Assembly (NCBI GenBank): GCA_026314275.1
Contig: CP111109.1
Coordinates: 3,038,001-3,102,000 of the forward strand
From: JAGOEY01 sp017997515
Lineage (GTDB): Bacteria > Pseudomonadota > Gammaproteobacteria > Burkholderiales > Burkholderiaceae_C
Reading direction: 5' to 3'
DNA length: 64,000 bases
Position numbers and translations under genes: made by a program. The notes below the pieces were generated by a model that was given only the letters and a program-made list of their open reading frames with translations, was not told the origin of the DNA and searched no databases. Positions 17,764 to 26,434 of the stretch are shown here, piece by piece (position 1 is the stretch's first letter; the number at the start of each line of letters is the position of its first letter).

Positions 17764-18687
17764 CTAGATTGTGGCCAGCAGCGCGCGGACCTGCGCTTGG
17801 GTGGGCATACCCCCAATGGCACCGGTGCCGGTGACCGACAACGCTGCGGCCGCATTGGCACGGCGCATGGCCACTTCCAGCGTGGCGCCCTGGGCCAGAT
17901 GGGCCGCCAGTGCGCCGGTGAAAGTGTCTCCCGCACCAATGGTGTCCACCACCTGCATGGCCAGGCCCGGCAGTGGCACGGGTGTATGGCCGCTGCGCAG
18001 CAGCCTGCAGCCCGCTGCACCCAGGGTGACCAGCACGGCGCCCACACCGCGTTCCAGCAGAACTTGGGCGGCTGTGTCGATGGGCGTGTCAGCCGCCACA
18101 CCGGCCACGGTGCGCAGCTCGGTTTCGTTGGGGGTGAGCAGGTCGATCTGGGGTAGCAGCGTGGCGGGCAGGGCCATGGCCGGTGCCGGGTTCAGCAGCG
18201 TCAGCGCGCCGCCTGCACGTGCCAGCGCAAAAGCGCGCGCGGTGGCGGCCAAGGGCACTTCACACGAAGCCATCACCACCTTGCACTGCGCCAGCATGGG
18301 CTGGGCGGCGTCGGCATGGGCGGCGGACAGGCCGGCACCTGCGCCGGGGCAGACGGCAATGCTGTTGTCACCATCTGCGTACACCCATATCTGGGCCACG
18401 CCGCTGGACTCATTGGCGGCTTGCTCGACGTGGGTAGCGTCAATGCCTTCGCGCTGCCACAGCGTCAAGCCCATGGCACCAAAGGCATCCTGCCCGATAC
18501 GCGCCAGCAGGCCGACACGTGCACCCTGGCGGGCGGCAGCTACCGCAGCATTGCTGCCCTTGCCGCCGGGGCTGATGCTGAAGTGCTGGGCCAGCAAGGT
18601 TTCGCCGCGTATGGGGGGGCGCTCCAGCTGGGACACCAAGTCGGCGTTCCAACTGGCCACACATACAACATCAATGGGAGCCAGCAT
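17764..18687 (-). CDS. Ribokinase-like PfkB carbohydrate kinase
   Basis: A 307-residue kinase of the PfkB/ribokinase family. The first signature is GGKGSNAAVAAARQGA and the second DTIGAGDTFTGAL, whose Asp is the catalytic base. It would phosphorylate a sugar, most likely at a terminal hydroxyl. ATG at 18687 lies five bases after the restored dctM stop (18693-18695). The open frame appears fused to dctM only because dctM is frameshifted. It is odd beside an otherwise non-phosphorylative gene set. Confidence 0.87.
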   Translation of the reverse strand: MLAPIDVVCVASWNADLVSQLERPPIRGETLLAQHFSISPGGKGSNAAVAAARQGARVGLLARIGQDAFGAMGLTLWQREGIDATHVEQAANESSGVAQIWVYADGDNSIAVCPGAGAGLSAAHADAAQPMLAQCKVVMASCEVPLAATARAFALARAGGALTLLNPAPAMALPATLLPQIDLLTPNETELRTVAGVAADTPIDTAAQVLLERGVGAVLVTLGAAGCRLLRSGHTPVPLPGLAMQVVDTIGAGDTFTGALAAHLAQGATLEVAMRRANAAAALSVTGTGAIGGMPTQAQVRALLATI

Positions 18688-18692
18688 CTTCG

Positions 18693-19989
18693 TCACTTGA
18701 CGCCGTAGCCCATTGTTTGGGGTAACCACAGCACGATCTGCGGGAACACGGTCATGGCCAGCAGCAGCAACAGCAGCATCACGATGAAGGGCCATCCCTC
18801 TTTCATCATCTCGCCAATCGGGATACCGGTCAGCGCCTTGGTCACAAACAGCAGCATGCCGAAGGGGGTGGATCAGCCCGATCATCATGTTCAGCACCAC
18901 CAGCACACCAAAATGCACCAGGTCGATGCCCAGCGCCTTGACCGTGGGCAGCAGCATCGGCACAAACACCAGCAGCAGCACTGACACGTCGAGGAAGCAG
19001 CCCAGGATCAGGAAGATCAGGTTGACCAGCAGCAGAAACTGCAGGCTGGAGAGTTGCAGGGCTTCAACCCAGTTCGCCATGGACTGCGGCACACCTTCGG
19101 CGGTGAACGCGAAGTTGAGCATGAAGGAGCCGGCCAGGATCATGGTGATAACTGCGCTGCCCCGGGTGGACTCCATCACCACGCCCCAGAAGGTCTTCCA
19201 GGTCAGTGCGCGGTACACCACACCGGCCAGGATGAGCGCATGGAATGCGGCCACTGCGGCCGCTTCGGTCGGGGTGAACGCGCCGGAGTAGATGCCGCCC
19301 AAAAGTACGATGGGCATGGACAGCGGCAAGGCACCACGGAACAAGATGCTGGGCCACTCAGACAGCGGAATTTTTTCTTCACGCGGCATGTTGCGTTTGG
19401 TGGCGATGATGTGCACCACCCCCATCATCAGGAACGCCATCAGGAAACCAGGCACCACACCACCGAGGAACAAGGCCCCCACCGACGCACCCGAAACCAG
19501 GGCATAGATGACCATCGGGATCGACGGCGGAATGATGGGCCCGAGCGTGGCACTGGCCACCACCACAGCACCGGCAAAACCGCGCGAGTATTCAGGCTTC
19601 TTCAGCATCTGGCGGATGGTGACCAGGCCCGGGCCAGCGGCGTCGGCAATGGCGCTGCCACTCATGCCCGAGAAGATCACACTGACCAGAATGTCCACCT
19701 GGGCCAGGCCACCGCGCATGCGGCCCACCAGCACGCGGCAGAAGTCAAAAATGCGGTCACTGACCGTGCCTGCATTCATGATGTTGGCGGCAAACACAAA
19801 CAGCGGCACGGCCAGCAGCACATAGCTGTTGTACAGGCCGTTGCCGATTTGCTCCACCGCCAGACCCAGATCCTGGCGCTTCACCAGCAGGTAACCGATC
19901 CCTGCAGCCAGCATGGAGAAACCGATGGGCATACGCATGAGCATGCCCGCCACCAGAATGCCAGCAAGAACAACAAGTGCAAAAGTCAT
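18693..19989 (-). pseudogene. dctM: TRAP transporter large permease DctM, frameshifted near its C-terminus
   Basis: DctM is the 12-helix channel subunit of TRAP transporters. About 375 residues match well (start MTFALVVLAGILVAG; FSGMSGSAIADAAGPG; LGPIIPPSIPMVIYALVSGA). At 18864-18870 the conserved LITPP-type motif is broken: seven bases lie where six or nine are expected, and the frame changes. In the shifted frame the normal ending continues (FGMLLFVTKALTGIPIGEMM to GYGVK) up to TGA at 18693-18695. Thus it is one indel in a C-run, either a true mutation or a sequencing error. The start overlaps the dctQ stop (ATGA). Confidence 0.88.
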
Positions 19990-20465
19990 AGACGCAGCTC
20001 CGTTTCGAGGCCCTTGCCCCGGATGGCATCCCACACGTTCCAGGCGCTGCGCAGCACCAGCGAAATGAGCAAAAGAACAAAAGGCAGAAAGATCCAGCTG
20101 AACGGCACGTCAAGCACCGGAGAGGCTTCACGGCCCATAAATTTCACGTAGTCCCAGCTGGCCGGAATGGCCACCAGCGACAGGCCTCCGACCAACAGGT
20201 TGCCCACAATTCGCATGGCCTGGCGCGTGCGGTAACCCACGCTGTTCCAGACCAGGTCGAACACCACGTGTTCACGTTCGGGCACCACAGCCGTGGCGGC
20301 CCACATGATCACCCAGATGTAGAGAATGACAGCGGCTTCGTCGGTCCAGGGCAGCGGTTTGTTGAAGCCAAACCGTGCCGTGATCTGAACCAGGAAAACG
20401 ATGAACATCGCCAAGAACAAGCCGCCGCCCAGGGCGTTGGCGGCTTTCTGCAACCAGCGGACCAT
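19986..20465 (-). CDS. dctQ: TRAP transporter small permease DctQ
   Basis: A 159-residue, four-helix membrane protein with the family signature WTDEAAVILYIWVIMWAATA and, in the loop, EREHVVFDL. It forms the small membrane subunit of a TRAP transporter with DctM and the DctP-type binding protein encoded just upstream. Its TGA overlaps the dctM ATG. Confidence 0.92.
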   Translation of the reverse strand: MVRWLQKAANALGGGLFLAMFIVFLVQITARFGFNKPLPWTDEAAVILYIWVIMWAATAVVPEREHVVFDLVWNSVGYRTRQAMRIVGNLLVGGLSLVAIPASWDYVKFMGREASPVLDVPFSWIFLPFVLLLISLVLRSAWNVWDAIRGKGLETELRL

Positions 20466-20467
20466 GT

Positions 20468-21475
20468 TTATTTGGTCGCGTTGATGCGTTCAACCAGACC
20501 CTTGGGCCAGGTCTTGGCGTATTCGGAGTTCTGGTAGACCGTCTGCACGTGTTTGCGGAAGGCGTCCACGTCTGGCGTTGTGACCTGCAGGCCTTGCTGC
20601 TTGAAGAAGTCAACGATGTCGGCCTCTTCCTTGATGCGGTTCTCGTTGTTGAACTGGGCTGCGGCCTGGGCTGCGGCCTTGACCTTGGTCTTTTGCGCGG
20701 CGTTCAGGGCGTTCCAGCTCTTGTTGGAGATGGCGATAAAAATGCCGTCCACCAGGTGGCTGGTCATTACGACCTGTTTGGTCACTTCGTAGAACTTGGC
20801 CGCGCGCACCGAGGGCAGGGGGTTGTCCTGGCCGTCGATGGTGCCGGTCTTCAGGCCGAGGTACACCTCACCAAACGCCAGCGGTGTGGCGGTGGCACCC
20901 AGTGCGTTGCCCAGGAACAGCCATTCTTTGGTGCCGGGCATACGCAGCTTCACATCCTTCAGGTCAGCCGGTGTCTTGACGTTGCGCACATCCCGCAGGT
21001 TGACCTGGCGGGTGCCCAGGTACACGGTGGACAGGGTGGTGACCTCCATCTTGTCCGACACCTGTTTGAACAGCTCGTCACCAATCGGGCCGTTGAAGAC
21101 CTTTTGCTGGTGGTCGGTGTCACGCACCATGTAGCCTGCGGTGAACACCGAGAAGTCGGGCACCAGCTTGGCGATGTCAAAAGCCGAGATGGACGACAGC
21201 TCCAGGTTGCCACGCGCCATGGCAGCGGGCTCTGTGCCTTGTTTGAACAGCGAGGCATTCAGGTTGATCTGTACGTCGAACTCACCCGGTGCGCTCTTTT
21301 CCAGCGAGTCTTTAAAAACAGTCCACATCTTGGCGTGCCAGTCGTCGGGCACGGCGGGTGTGGAAATGCGCATAGGGATCTTGGCCTGGGCCATGGCGGC
21401 GGGTGCCCACACGCTGCCCAGTACGGCGGCAGAAGCCGTGGCCAGCAGGGCGCGGCGGAAGAGGGATGTTGTCAT
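20468..21475 (-). CDS. dctP: TRAP transporter periplasmic substrate-binding protein (DctP family)
   Basis: A 335-residue protein with a signal peptide (ALLATASAAVLGSVWAPAAMAQ). The hallmark region LRMPGTKEWLFLGNALGATA carries the Arg that binds the substrate carboxylate, and YLGLKTGTIDGQDNPLP is the hinge motif. It binds an organic acid, here likely a sugar acid. The ATG at 21475 has the strong ribosome site AAAGGAGA. The dctQ start follows two bases after its stop. Confidence 0.93.
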   Translation of the reverse strand: MTTSLFRRALLATASAAVLGSVWAPAAMAQAKIPMRISTPAVPDDWHAKMWTVFKDSLEKSAPGEFDVQINLNASLFKQGTEPAAMARGNLELSSISAFDIAKLVPDFSVFTAGYMVRDTDHQQKVFNGPIGDELFKQVSDKMEVTTLSTVYLGTRQVNLRDVRNVKTPADLKDVKLRMPGTKEWLFLGNALGATATPLAFGEVYLGLKTGTIDGQDNPLPSVRAAKFYEVTKQVVMTSHLVDGIFIAISNKSWNALNAAQKTKVKAAAQAAAQFNNENRIKEEADIVDFFKQQGLQVTTPDVDAFRKHVQTVYQNSEYAKTWPKGLVERINATK

Positions 21476-21527
21476 GGGTGTCTCCTTTGAAATAATGGGA
21501 ACAGGGGCAGAAAAGTACGCGGTGAAG

Positions 21528-22463
21528 TCAGTCAGTAGCAGTGTTGATACCAAAGGCCGTCACCTTGAGGCGCAGGGCTTCCAGCTCGGCATCGGTCAGT
21601 GCCACCAGCGGGGCGCGCACGCGCAGCCAGTTGGTGTCACCGGTCTGGATGGCCATCACACCTTTGAGTGCGGGCATGAGCGAGTAGCCCCCCAGCAAAC
21701 CAATCAGGGCAATTACACGTTCGCGCTCTTGTGGTGTGGTGGGTGCGCTGGGCTCCATCACCAGGCGGTGCACCAGGCGCGGCACAAAATTGGCCAGACC
21801 ACTGACTGCACCGGTGCTGCCACGGCGGCCCATTTCAGGCAGGTCGGGCTCGTAACCCACATACACCGTCAGTTCTTTCATGAAGGCTTCTGCCAAACCG
21901 ACCGAGTGTTCGGTGGTGCAAGCACTGTCCTTGATGCCCACAATGGTGTCTGGGTACAGGTCTTTGAGCGTACGGATGACATGGTGCGACAAGCCCACAC
22001 CCGTCACCTGGGGGATGTGGTACAGGTACATACGCAGCTTGGGGTTGGCTGCCTTGTCGATGATCCAGCGGTAGCAGTCGATGATGCCCTGGTCCGACAC
22101 ACCCTTCAAAAAGAAGGGCGGCAGCATCAGGCAGCCATGGGCACCCACTTCAAGTGCGTGCAGGGTCAGCTCCAGCGTTTCGGGCAGCGCCGTGCAGCTG
22201 GTGGACACCAGAATCCGGTCGGCAGGCACGCCGTTGGCGATCAGTGCGTCGATGGCCTCACGGCGCTCGGCCACCGAAAACGAAGGACCCTCGCCGGTGG
22301 TGCCAAAAGGCGTTACGCCGCCCGCGCCCAGTTGCAGGAGCGCCTTGACGTGCGCCGCAAAACGGGTGTGGTCAATGTTCAGGTCTGCGTCGAGGGGGGT
22401 CAGCAGCGCAGGCCAGATACCGCGGAATGCTGCATTCGTTGCAGTGGTGGAAGAGGAAGTCAC
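21528..22463 (-). CDS. DapA-family lyase/dehydratase (2-keto-3-deoxy sugar acid enzyme)
   Basis: A TIM-barrel class I aldolase of the DHDPS/N-acetylneuraminate lyase family, about 311 residues. Motifs are GTTGEGPSFS, the catalytic Tyr in YLYHIPQVTG and the Schiff-base Lys in IVGIKDSA. In sugar-acid operons these enzymes dehydrate or cleave 2-keto-3-deoxy-aldonates. GTG at 22463 was chosen because it overlaps the GntR stop (GTGA), the spacing style of this operon; a GTG at 22484 would add seven residues. Confidence 0.85.
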   Translation of the reverse strand: MTSSSTTATNAAFRGIWPALLTPLDADLNIDHTRFAAHVKALLQLGAGGVTPFGTTGEGPSFSVAERREAIDALIANGVPADRILVSTSCTALPETLELTLHALEVGAHGCLMLPPFFLKGVSDQGIIDCYRWIIDKAANPKLRMYLYHIPQVTGVGLSHHVIRTLKDLYPDTIVGIKDSACTTEHSVGLAEAFMKELTVYVGYEPDLPEMGRRGSTGAVSGLANFVPRLVHRLVMEPSAPTTPQERERVIALIGLLGGYSLMPALKGVMAIQTGDTNWLRVRAPLVALTDAELEALRLKVTAFGINTATD

Positions 22464-23167
22464 TTCAGGTTCTCCAAGGACCACGGCAGTTCGGGCCGTG
22501 GCAATCCGAGCACACGGCGGTGTGCACTTTCAATGTGGTGGGTCAGGCGGCGTGCCGCCTCGGTGGGGTCGCGCTGTTTGATGGCGTCGAGAAACCACAG
22601 GTGCTCCTCCATGGCCGGCAGCAGCACATCGGCTGACAGCGTGGTGCCTTCCAGCTTGATCAGCCTCACCCGCAGGCTGTTGATGCGGTACACGTCCGAG
22701 ATCAATTCATTGCGCGATGCGTCGATCATCAGGTCGTGTAAGCCCCAGTCCACCATGGTGGCGTCTGACAACAAGGCATCGTCGATCTGGCCGCTGCGCG
22801 CGCGCCGCACGATTTGCAGGTGGGCTTGTTCAATGGTGGCCAGGTCAGCATCCGACACCGAGGTGGTGAAACGGATCGCGGCCTCACGCTCCAGCAGCAG
22901 GCGCAGCTGGAATGCGTTGTTGATGAGTTTGATATCTACATGCGCAATCTGCAGGCCGCGTTGAGGCACGGTGTGCAACAGGCCTTCGGCTTCGAGCCGG
23001 GGGATCAGCTCACGTACGGCTCCGAGGGGCATACCCAGCAGCTGCATCAGCTCGCGCTGCGAGATGAACTGGCCGGGCCGGATGTTGGCCTCCACGATCT
23101 GCTGCTGAAAGCTCTCGTAGGCCTGGGCGCGCAGGCTGGTTGGGGGGACACGTATAGGTTGGCTCAT
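22460..23167 (-). CDS. GntR-family (FadR/FCD-type) transcriptional regulator
   Basis: A 235-residue repressor-type protein: winged helix-turn-helix at about 10-75 (ISQRELMQLLGMPLGAVREL, the recognition helix region) and an FCD ligand domain with RLLLEREAA and, near the end, EEHLWFLDAIKQRD and THHIESAH, whose Asp and His residues bind metal. It lies inside the operon it probably controls and starts three bases after the FucU-like gene. Confidence 0.9.
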   Translation of the reverse strand: MSQPIRVPPTSLRAQAYESFQQQIVEANIRPGQFISQRELMQLLGMPLGAVRELIPRLEAEGLLHTVPQRGLQIAHVDIKLINNAFQLRLLLEREAAIRFTTSVSDADLATIEQAHLQIVRRARSGQIDDALLSDATMVDWGLHDLMIDASRNELISDVYRINSLRVRLIKLEGTTLSADVLLPAMEEHLWFLDAIKQRDPTEAARRLTHHIESAHRRVLGLPRPELPWSLENLK

Positions 23168-23170
23168 GGC

Positions 23171-23611
23171 TCAGTCGCTTGCGAGCACACCCTTGCGCAG
23201 GAGGATGTTGCCGTATTTGCGCAACTCGCCAGTGCGGAAGATGGCAAAACAGGCCCCGGCCTGGGCGTAAAACGCATGCCGCTCCATGCTGTGGGCTGCG
23301 GCTTCATCGGCTTGTGCCAGGGTGGCCTGGAATTCCGCAACCGGTGGCGGCACCGCAGCGTTGTCACCCACCACAGCCATGGTGCGGGCCGGGTCTTGGG
23401 TGAAGGTGTCCAGTGGCAACAGCTGCAGCACGGCACGCAGCACGGCAGGGGCATCGGCACCGGGCAATTCAACCAGCCGCGCGCCGCCCTGGGCCGCCAG
23501 GCGTGCCGAGGGAAAGTTGGCATCCACAATCGCCAGATCGTCCCCATGCCCCATGCTGGCCAGCGCATGCAGGGCATCGGGCGTGAGCAGAGAGGGGATG
23601 TTTTTCAGCAT
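23171..23611 (-). CDS. fucU: RbsD/FucU-family mutarotase
   Basis: A 146-residue protein of the RbsD/FucU fold, which interconverts sugar anomers. The N-terminal LLTPDALHALASMGHGDDLA contains the catalytic His, and FYAQAGACFAIFRTGELRKY with NILLRKG ends the family pattern of FucU-type (L-fucose) mutarotases. It is first in the minus-strand operon and faces the fucose dehydrogenase-like gene. The FucU subtype is favoured by the pathway context. Confidence 0.85.
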   Translation of the reverse strand: MLKNIPSLLTPDALHALASMGHGDDLAIVDANFPSARLAAQGGARLVELPGADAPAVLRAVLQLLPLDTFTQDPARTMAVVGDNAAVPPPVAEFQATLAQADEAAAHSMERHAFYAQAGACFAIFRTGELRKYGNILLRKGVLASD

Positions 23612-23738
23612 GGTGTGGGGACAAACAAAAGGGCACGATGGACAGTTTTCTGGAGATGGTCACAAGGGCTTTCCCTCTGTTGACCGACTGACATGTTAGT
23701 CATAGCATGTTGACTGTTTAATAGTGAAAACCCTTGTT
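23612..23738. promoter_or_regulatory. Divergent promoter region of the sugar-acid cluster with candidate operator
   Basis: Between fucU and the aldo-keto reductase gene. TGACATGTTAGTCA at 23689-23702 has inverted TGAC/GTCA arms, and a related CATGTTGAC follows at 23705-23713. FCD-type GntR proteins bind short dyads of this sort, so it is a candidate operator; unproven. Confidence 0.4.
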
Positions 23739-24743
23739 ATGTCTTCTTTTTTCCCGTCAGAAATAGATGCTGGCCTTCGCCTCGGGCTGGGTGGCGCGGC
23801 CTTGGGCAACCTGTTCTCGGTGGTCACCGACGCACAGGCGCAGGCCTTGCTCGAAGCAGCCTGGGCCAGTGGCTGCCGCAGCTTCGACACCGCGCCGCAC
23901 TATGGCCATGGCCGCTCGGAGCGGCGTGTGGGCGATGCCCTGCGGGTACGCGCTGCAGACAGTTATGTGTTGTCCACCAAGGTCGGGCGGTTGCTGACAC
24001 CCAACCCGCAAGCGCCGAGCGCGCAGCACGGCTATGTGGATGTGCTGCCATTCACCCAGCACTGGGACTACAGCGCCAGCGGCACCCGGCGCAGCATCGA
24101 AGACAGCCTGCAGCGTCTGGGTCTGGCGCAGCTGGACGTGGTGTATGTGCATGACATCGACGTGGCCACCCACGGCGCGCAAGCGCCCGCCGTGTTACGG
24201 CAGGTGCTGGATGAAACCTTGCCCACGCTGGAGCAGCTCAAGCAGGAAGGGCTGATCCGCGCGTTTGGACTGGGTGTGAACGATGTCCAGGTGGTGGTGG
24301 ATGTGCTGCGGCATGCCAGCCTGGACGTGCTGCTGCTGGCCGGGCGTTACAGCCTGCTGGACCACAGCGCGCTGCCCGAGCTGTTGCCGCTGTGCCAGCA
24401 ACGCGGCGTGCGTATTGCGTTGGGCGGGGTTTTTAACTCGGGCATTCTGGCCACTGGTGCCTTGGGCGGGCGGGCATCGTTCAACTATGCTCCGGCCGCG
24501 CAGGAATGGCTGGCGCGCACCGCACGTATCGAACAGGTTTGTGCGCAGCACGGCGTGCCTTTGCGGGCTGCGGCCTTGCAGTTTCCGCTGGCGCATCCCG
24601 CCGTCGATATCGTGATGCTGGGCGCACGCAGCGTGCCTGAGTGGGAGGATGGCCTGGCCATGATGGGCCATGTGATTCCGCCCGCGTTCTGGCAGGCGCT
24701 GCGCGATGCGGGTTTGTTGCCTGCGGAGGCCCCAACACCATGA
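23739..24743 (+). CDS. Aldo-keto reductase, D-threo-aldose 1-dehydrogenase (L-fucose dehydrogenase) type
   Basis: A 334-residue aldo-keto reductase. The catalytic tetrad is visible as Asp in FDTAPHYG with its Tyr, Lys in STKVGRLL and His in VYVHDID. The N-terminal LRLGLGGAALGNLF and HWDYSASGTRRSIEDSLQRL match the dehydrogenases that oxidise L-fucose, D-arabinose and related aldoses to lactones. It overlaps the lactonase gene by ATGA. ATG at 23739 is preferred over a GTG at 23724. Confidence 0.85.
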   Translation: MSSFFPSEIDAGLRLGLGGAALGNLFSVVTDAQAQALLEAAWASGCRSFDTAPHYGHGRSERRVGDALRVRAADSYVLSTKVGRLLTPNPQAPSAQHGYVDVLPFTQHWDYSASGTRRSIEDSLQRLGLAQLDVVYVHDIDVATHGAQAPAVLRQVLDETLPTLEQLKQEGLIRAFGLGVNDVQVVVDVLRHASLDVLLLAGRYSLLDHSALPELLPLCQQRGVRIALGGVFNSGILATGALGGRASFNYAPAAQEWLARTARIEQVCAQHGVPLRAAALQFPLAHPAVDIVMLGARSVPEWEDGLAMMGHVIPPAFWQALRDAGLLPAEAPTP

Positions 24744-25567
24744 CCATCGACGCCCATTTCCATTGCTGGCAACTGTCGCGGGGCGACTATGGCTGGCTGA
24801 CACCGGCACTGGCCCCGATCTACCGCGATGTGGCCGTGGACGACTGGCTGGCCCAGGCGCAGCCGCATGGGGTACAGGGCGGTGTGGTGGTGCAGGCCGC
24901 TGCGACCGAGGCAGAAACCCACTTTCTGTTGCAGCAGGCCGATGCCCATGCCAGCGTTCTGGGTGTGGTGGGCTGGGTGGATTTACTCGCACCGGATGCG
25001 GTGGAGCGGATCACCGCTTTGGCCCGACACCCCAAGCTCAAAGGGCTGCGCCCGATGCTGCAAGACATCGCCGACCCGGACTGGATTCTGCAGGATGCCC
25101 TGACCCCCGCGCTGCAGGCGATGCAGCAATGTGGGCTGGTTTTTGATGCCCTGGTCAAGCCGCTGCACCTGCCGCGAGTTTTGACCCTGGCCCAGCGCCA
25201 CCCTGGCCTTGCCATGGTGATTGACCATGCCGCCAAACCCGACATTGCGGCGGGGCAGTGGCAACCCTGGGCCGATGATCTGGCGCATATCGCCACACAG
25301 ACCTCTGCGGTGTGTAAGTTGTCAGGGGTTTTGGCCGAAGCAGGTCCGCAGCCTTCCCCGGGTGCGGCGCAGCGCTGGTGCGAACATGTGCTGAAAAGTT
25401 TTGGCCCACAGCGTGTGTTGTGGGGCAGCGACTGGCCGGTGCTGGAGCTGGCCAGTGACTACACCCGCTGGTGGCAGGACGTACAGGTGGTGCTGCAGAA
25501 CCTCAGCGACGCCGAGCGTGCTGCGGTGCTCGGCGGAAACGCACAGCGCGTGTACCGACTGGGGTAG
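24740..25567 (+). CDS. Amidohydrolase-2 family lactonase (L-fuconolactonase-like)
   Basis: A 275-residue metal-dependent TIM-barrel hydrolase. Metal ligands are in DAHFHCW at the N-terminus and HAAKPDI in the middle; the C-terminal signature is LWGSDWPVLEL. These enzymes open sugar lactones such as L-fuconolactone or L-rhamnono-lactone. Its position directly after the aldose dehydrogenase supports that role: the dehydrogenase makes the lactone and this enzyme hydrolyses it. Confidence 0.85.
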   Translation: MTIDAHFHCWQLSRGDYGWLTPALAPIYRDVAVDDWLAQAQPHGVQGGVVVQAAATEAETHFLLQQADAHASVLGVVGWVDLLAPDAVERITALARHPKLKGLRPMLQDIADPDWILQDALTPALQAMQQCGLVFDALVKPLHLPRVLTLAQRHPGLAMVIDHAAKPDIAAGQWQPWADDLAHIATQTSAVCKLSGVLAEAGPQPSPGAAQRWCEHVLKSFGPQRVLWGSDWPVLELASDYTRWWQDVQVVLQNLSDAERAAVLGGNAQRVYRLG

Positions 25568-25575
25568 CCTGATTC

Positions 25576-26082
25576 TCAGGCAGCCAGCAGCGCATCAACG
25601 CGCCGCAGGCCTTCTACCGTCCGTACACAGGCCTCGGCCGCCTCGGTGCCTTTCACCGCGAAATGGCGGTGAAAGTATTTGCGGTGTTCTGCATGCTCAT
25701 GGAAGTGGTGGGGTGTGAGCACGGCAGACAGAATCGGCACACCGGTTTCGAGCTGCAGGGTCATCAGTGCATTGACCACCGTTGTGGCCACAAACTCGTG
25801 GCGGTAAATGCCACCGTCCACCACCAGCGCGCAGCCGACGATGGCGGCATAACGGCCCGACTGGGCTAGGCGTTTGGCATGCAGCGGGATCTCGAATGCG
25901 CCGGGTACATCGAACACGTCGATGGTGTCGGCGGGTATACCTTGGCGTTCCAGCTCTGCGAGAAATGCGTCGCGTGCTTGGTGCACGATGTCGGCGTGCC
26001 ACTGGGCCTGGACAAAAGCAATCCGCTGGCCGTCTGGCATGCCCTGGATGCTGTGAAGGGGAAGGTCGTTGATCTGACTCAT
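25576..26082 (-). CDS. ribH: 6,7-dimethyl-8-ribityllumazine synthase, RibH2 type
   Basis: A 168-residue enzyme of riboflavin synthesis that condenses the pyrimidine and dihydroxybutanone phosphate precursors. VPGAFEIPLHAKRLA is the classic substrate loop. VDGGIYRHEFVATTVVNALM and LTPHHFHEHAEHRKYFHRHF follow the RibH2 pattern of Brucella and rhizobia rather than the GGTYHFEYV form of housekeeping RibH1. The start at 26082 follows an FMN riboswitch by about 90 bases, so it is flavin-repressed and stands alone, away from a rib operon. Confidence 0.93.
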   Translation of the reverse strand: MSQINDLPLHSIQGMPDGQRIAFVQAQWHADIVHQARDAFLAELERQGIPADTIDVFDVPGAFEIPLHAKRLAQSGRYAAIVGCALVVDGGIYRHEFVATTVVNALMTLQLETGVPILSAVLTPHHFHEHAEHRKYFHRHFAVKGTEAAEACVRTVEGLRRVDALLAA

Positions 26083-26172
26083 GGTTTTCCTGAGAAGGTT
26101 TCCTGAATCAGGGCGCACGAGCCCATGGCCGGGCATGGCGCACGGAAACGCCGCCACCCGGCAACGGGTTCG

Positions 26173-26321
26173 CGCTCTCTTTCATCCGGACTGTGACCGT
26201 CGGCCCTGGAATCACACCAGGTCTGCTGACCCCATCCACCGTGGCGGTGGATGGGCGCTCGCGGGCTTGTGCAGCCAAAGCTGCCATCACCGCCGGTGGG
26301 GAGTTGCACCCCGCCCTGAGA
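26173..26321 (-). promoter_or_regulatory. FMN riboswitch (RFN element)
   Basis: Read on the minus strand it begins CTCAGGGCGGGGTGCAACTC, continues with CCCACCGGCGGTGA, AGCCCGCGAGCG, a GC-rich variable hairpin, GGTGTGATTCCAGGGCCGAC and GGTCACAGTCCGGATGAAAG, ending in AGAG. All are the conserved FMN-aptamer blocks in order. It controls ribH downstream. Confidence 0.96.
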
Positions 26322-26434
26322 ACGCTTGTGGCGGGTTGAACCGCCACGAAAGCATTTTAGGCAGGACTCCAAAGGCCTGTAGTCGCTTGGGTTACTGCAG
26401 GTTCCAGCCCACTGACATCGGCATACTGCTCGCT

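Noticed and set aside
17764..20034. A 756-codon frame that looks like a TRAP permease fused to a sugar kinase
   Set aside because: The permease ending is present in another frame with its own stop before the kinase start, so the fusion is an artefact of the dctM frameshift.
21141..22964. A 607-codon plus-strand frame over dctP, the DapA-family gene and the GntR gene
   Set aside because: Composition is of the antisense-shadow type and three well-supported genes occupy the other strand.
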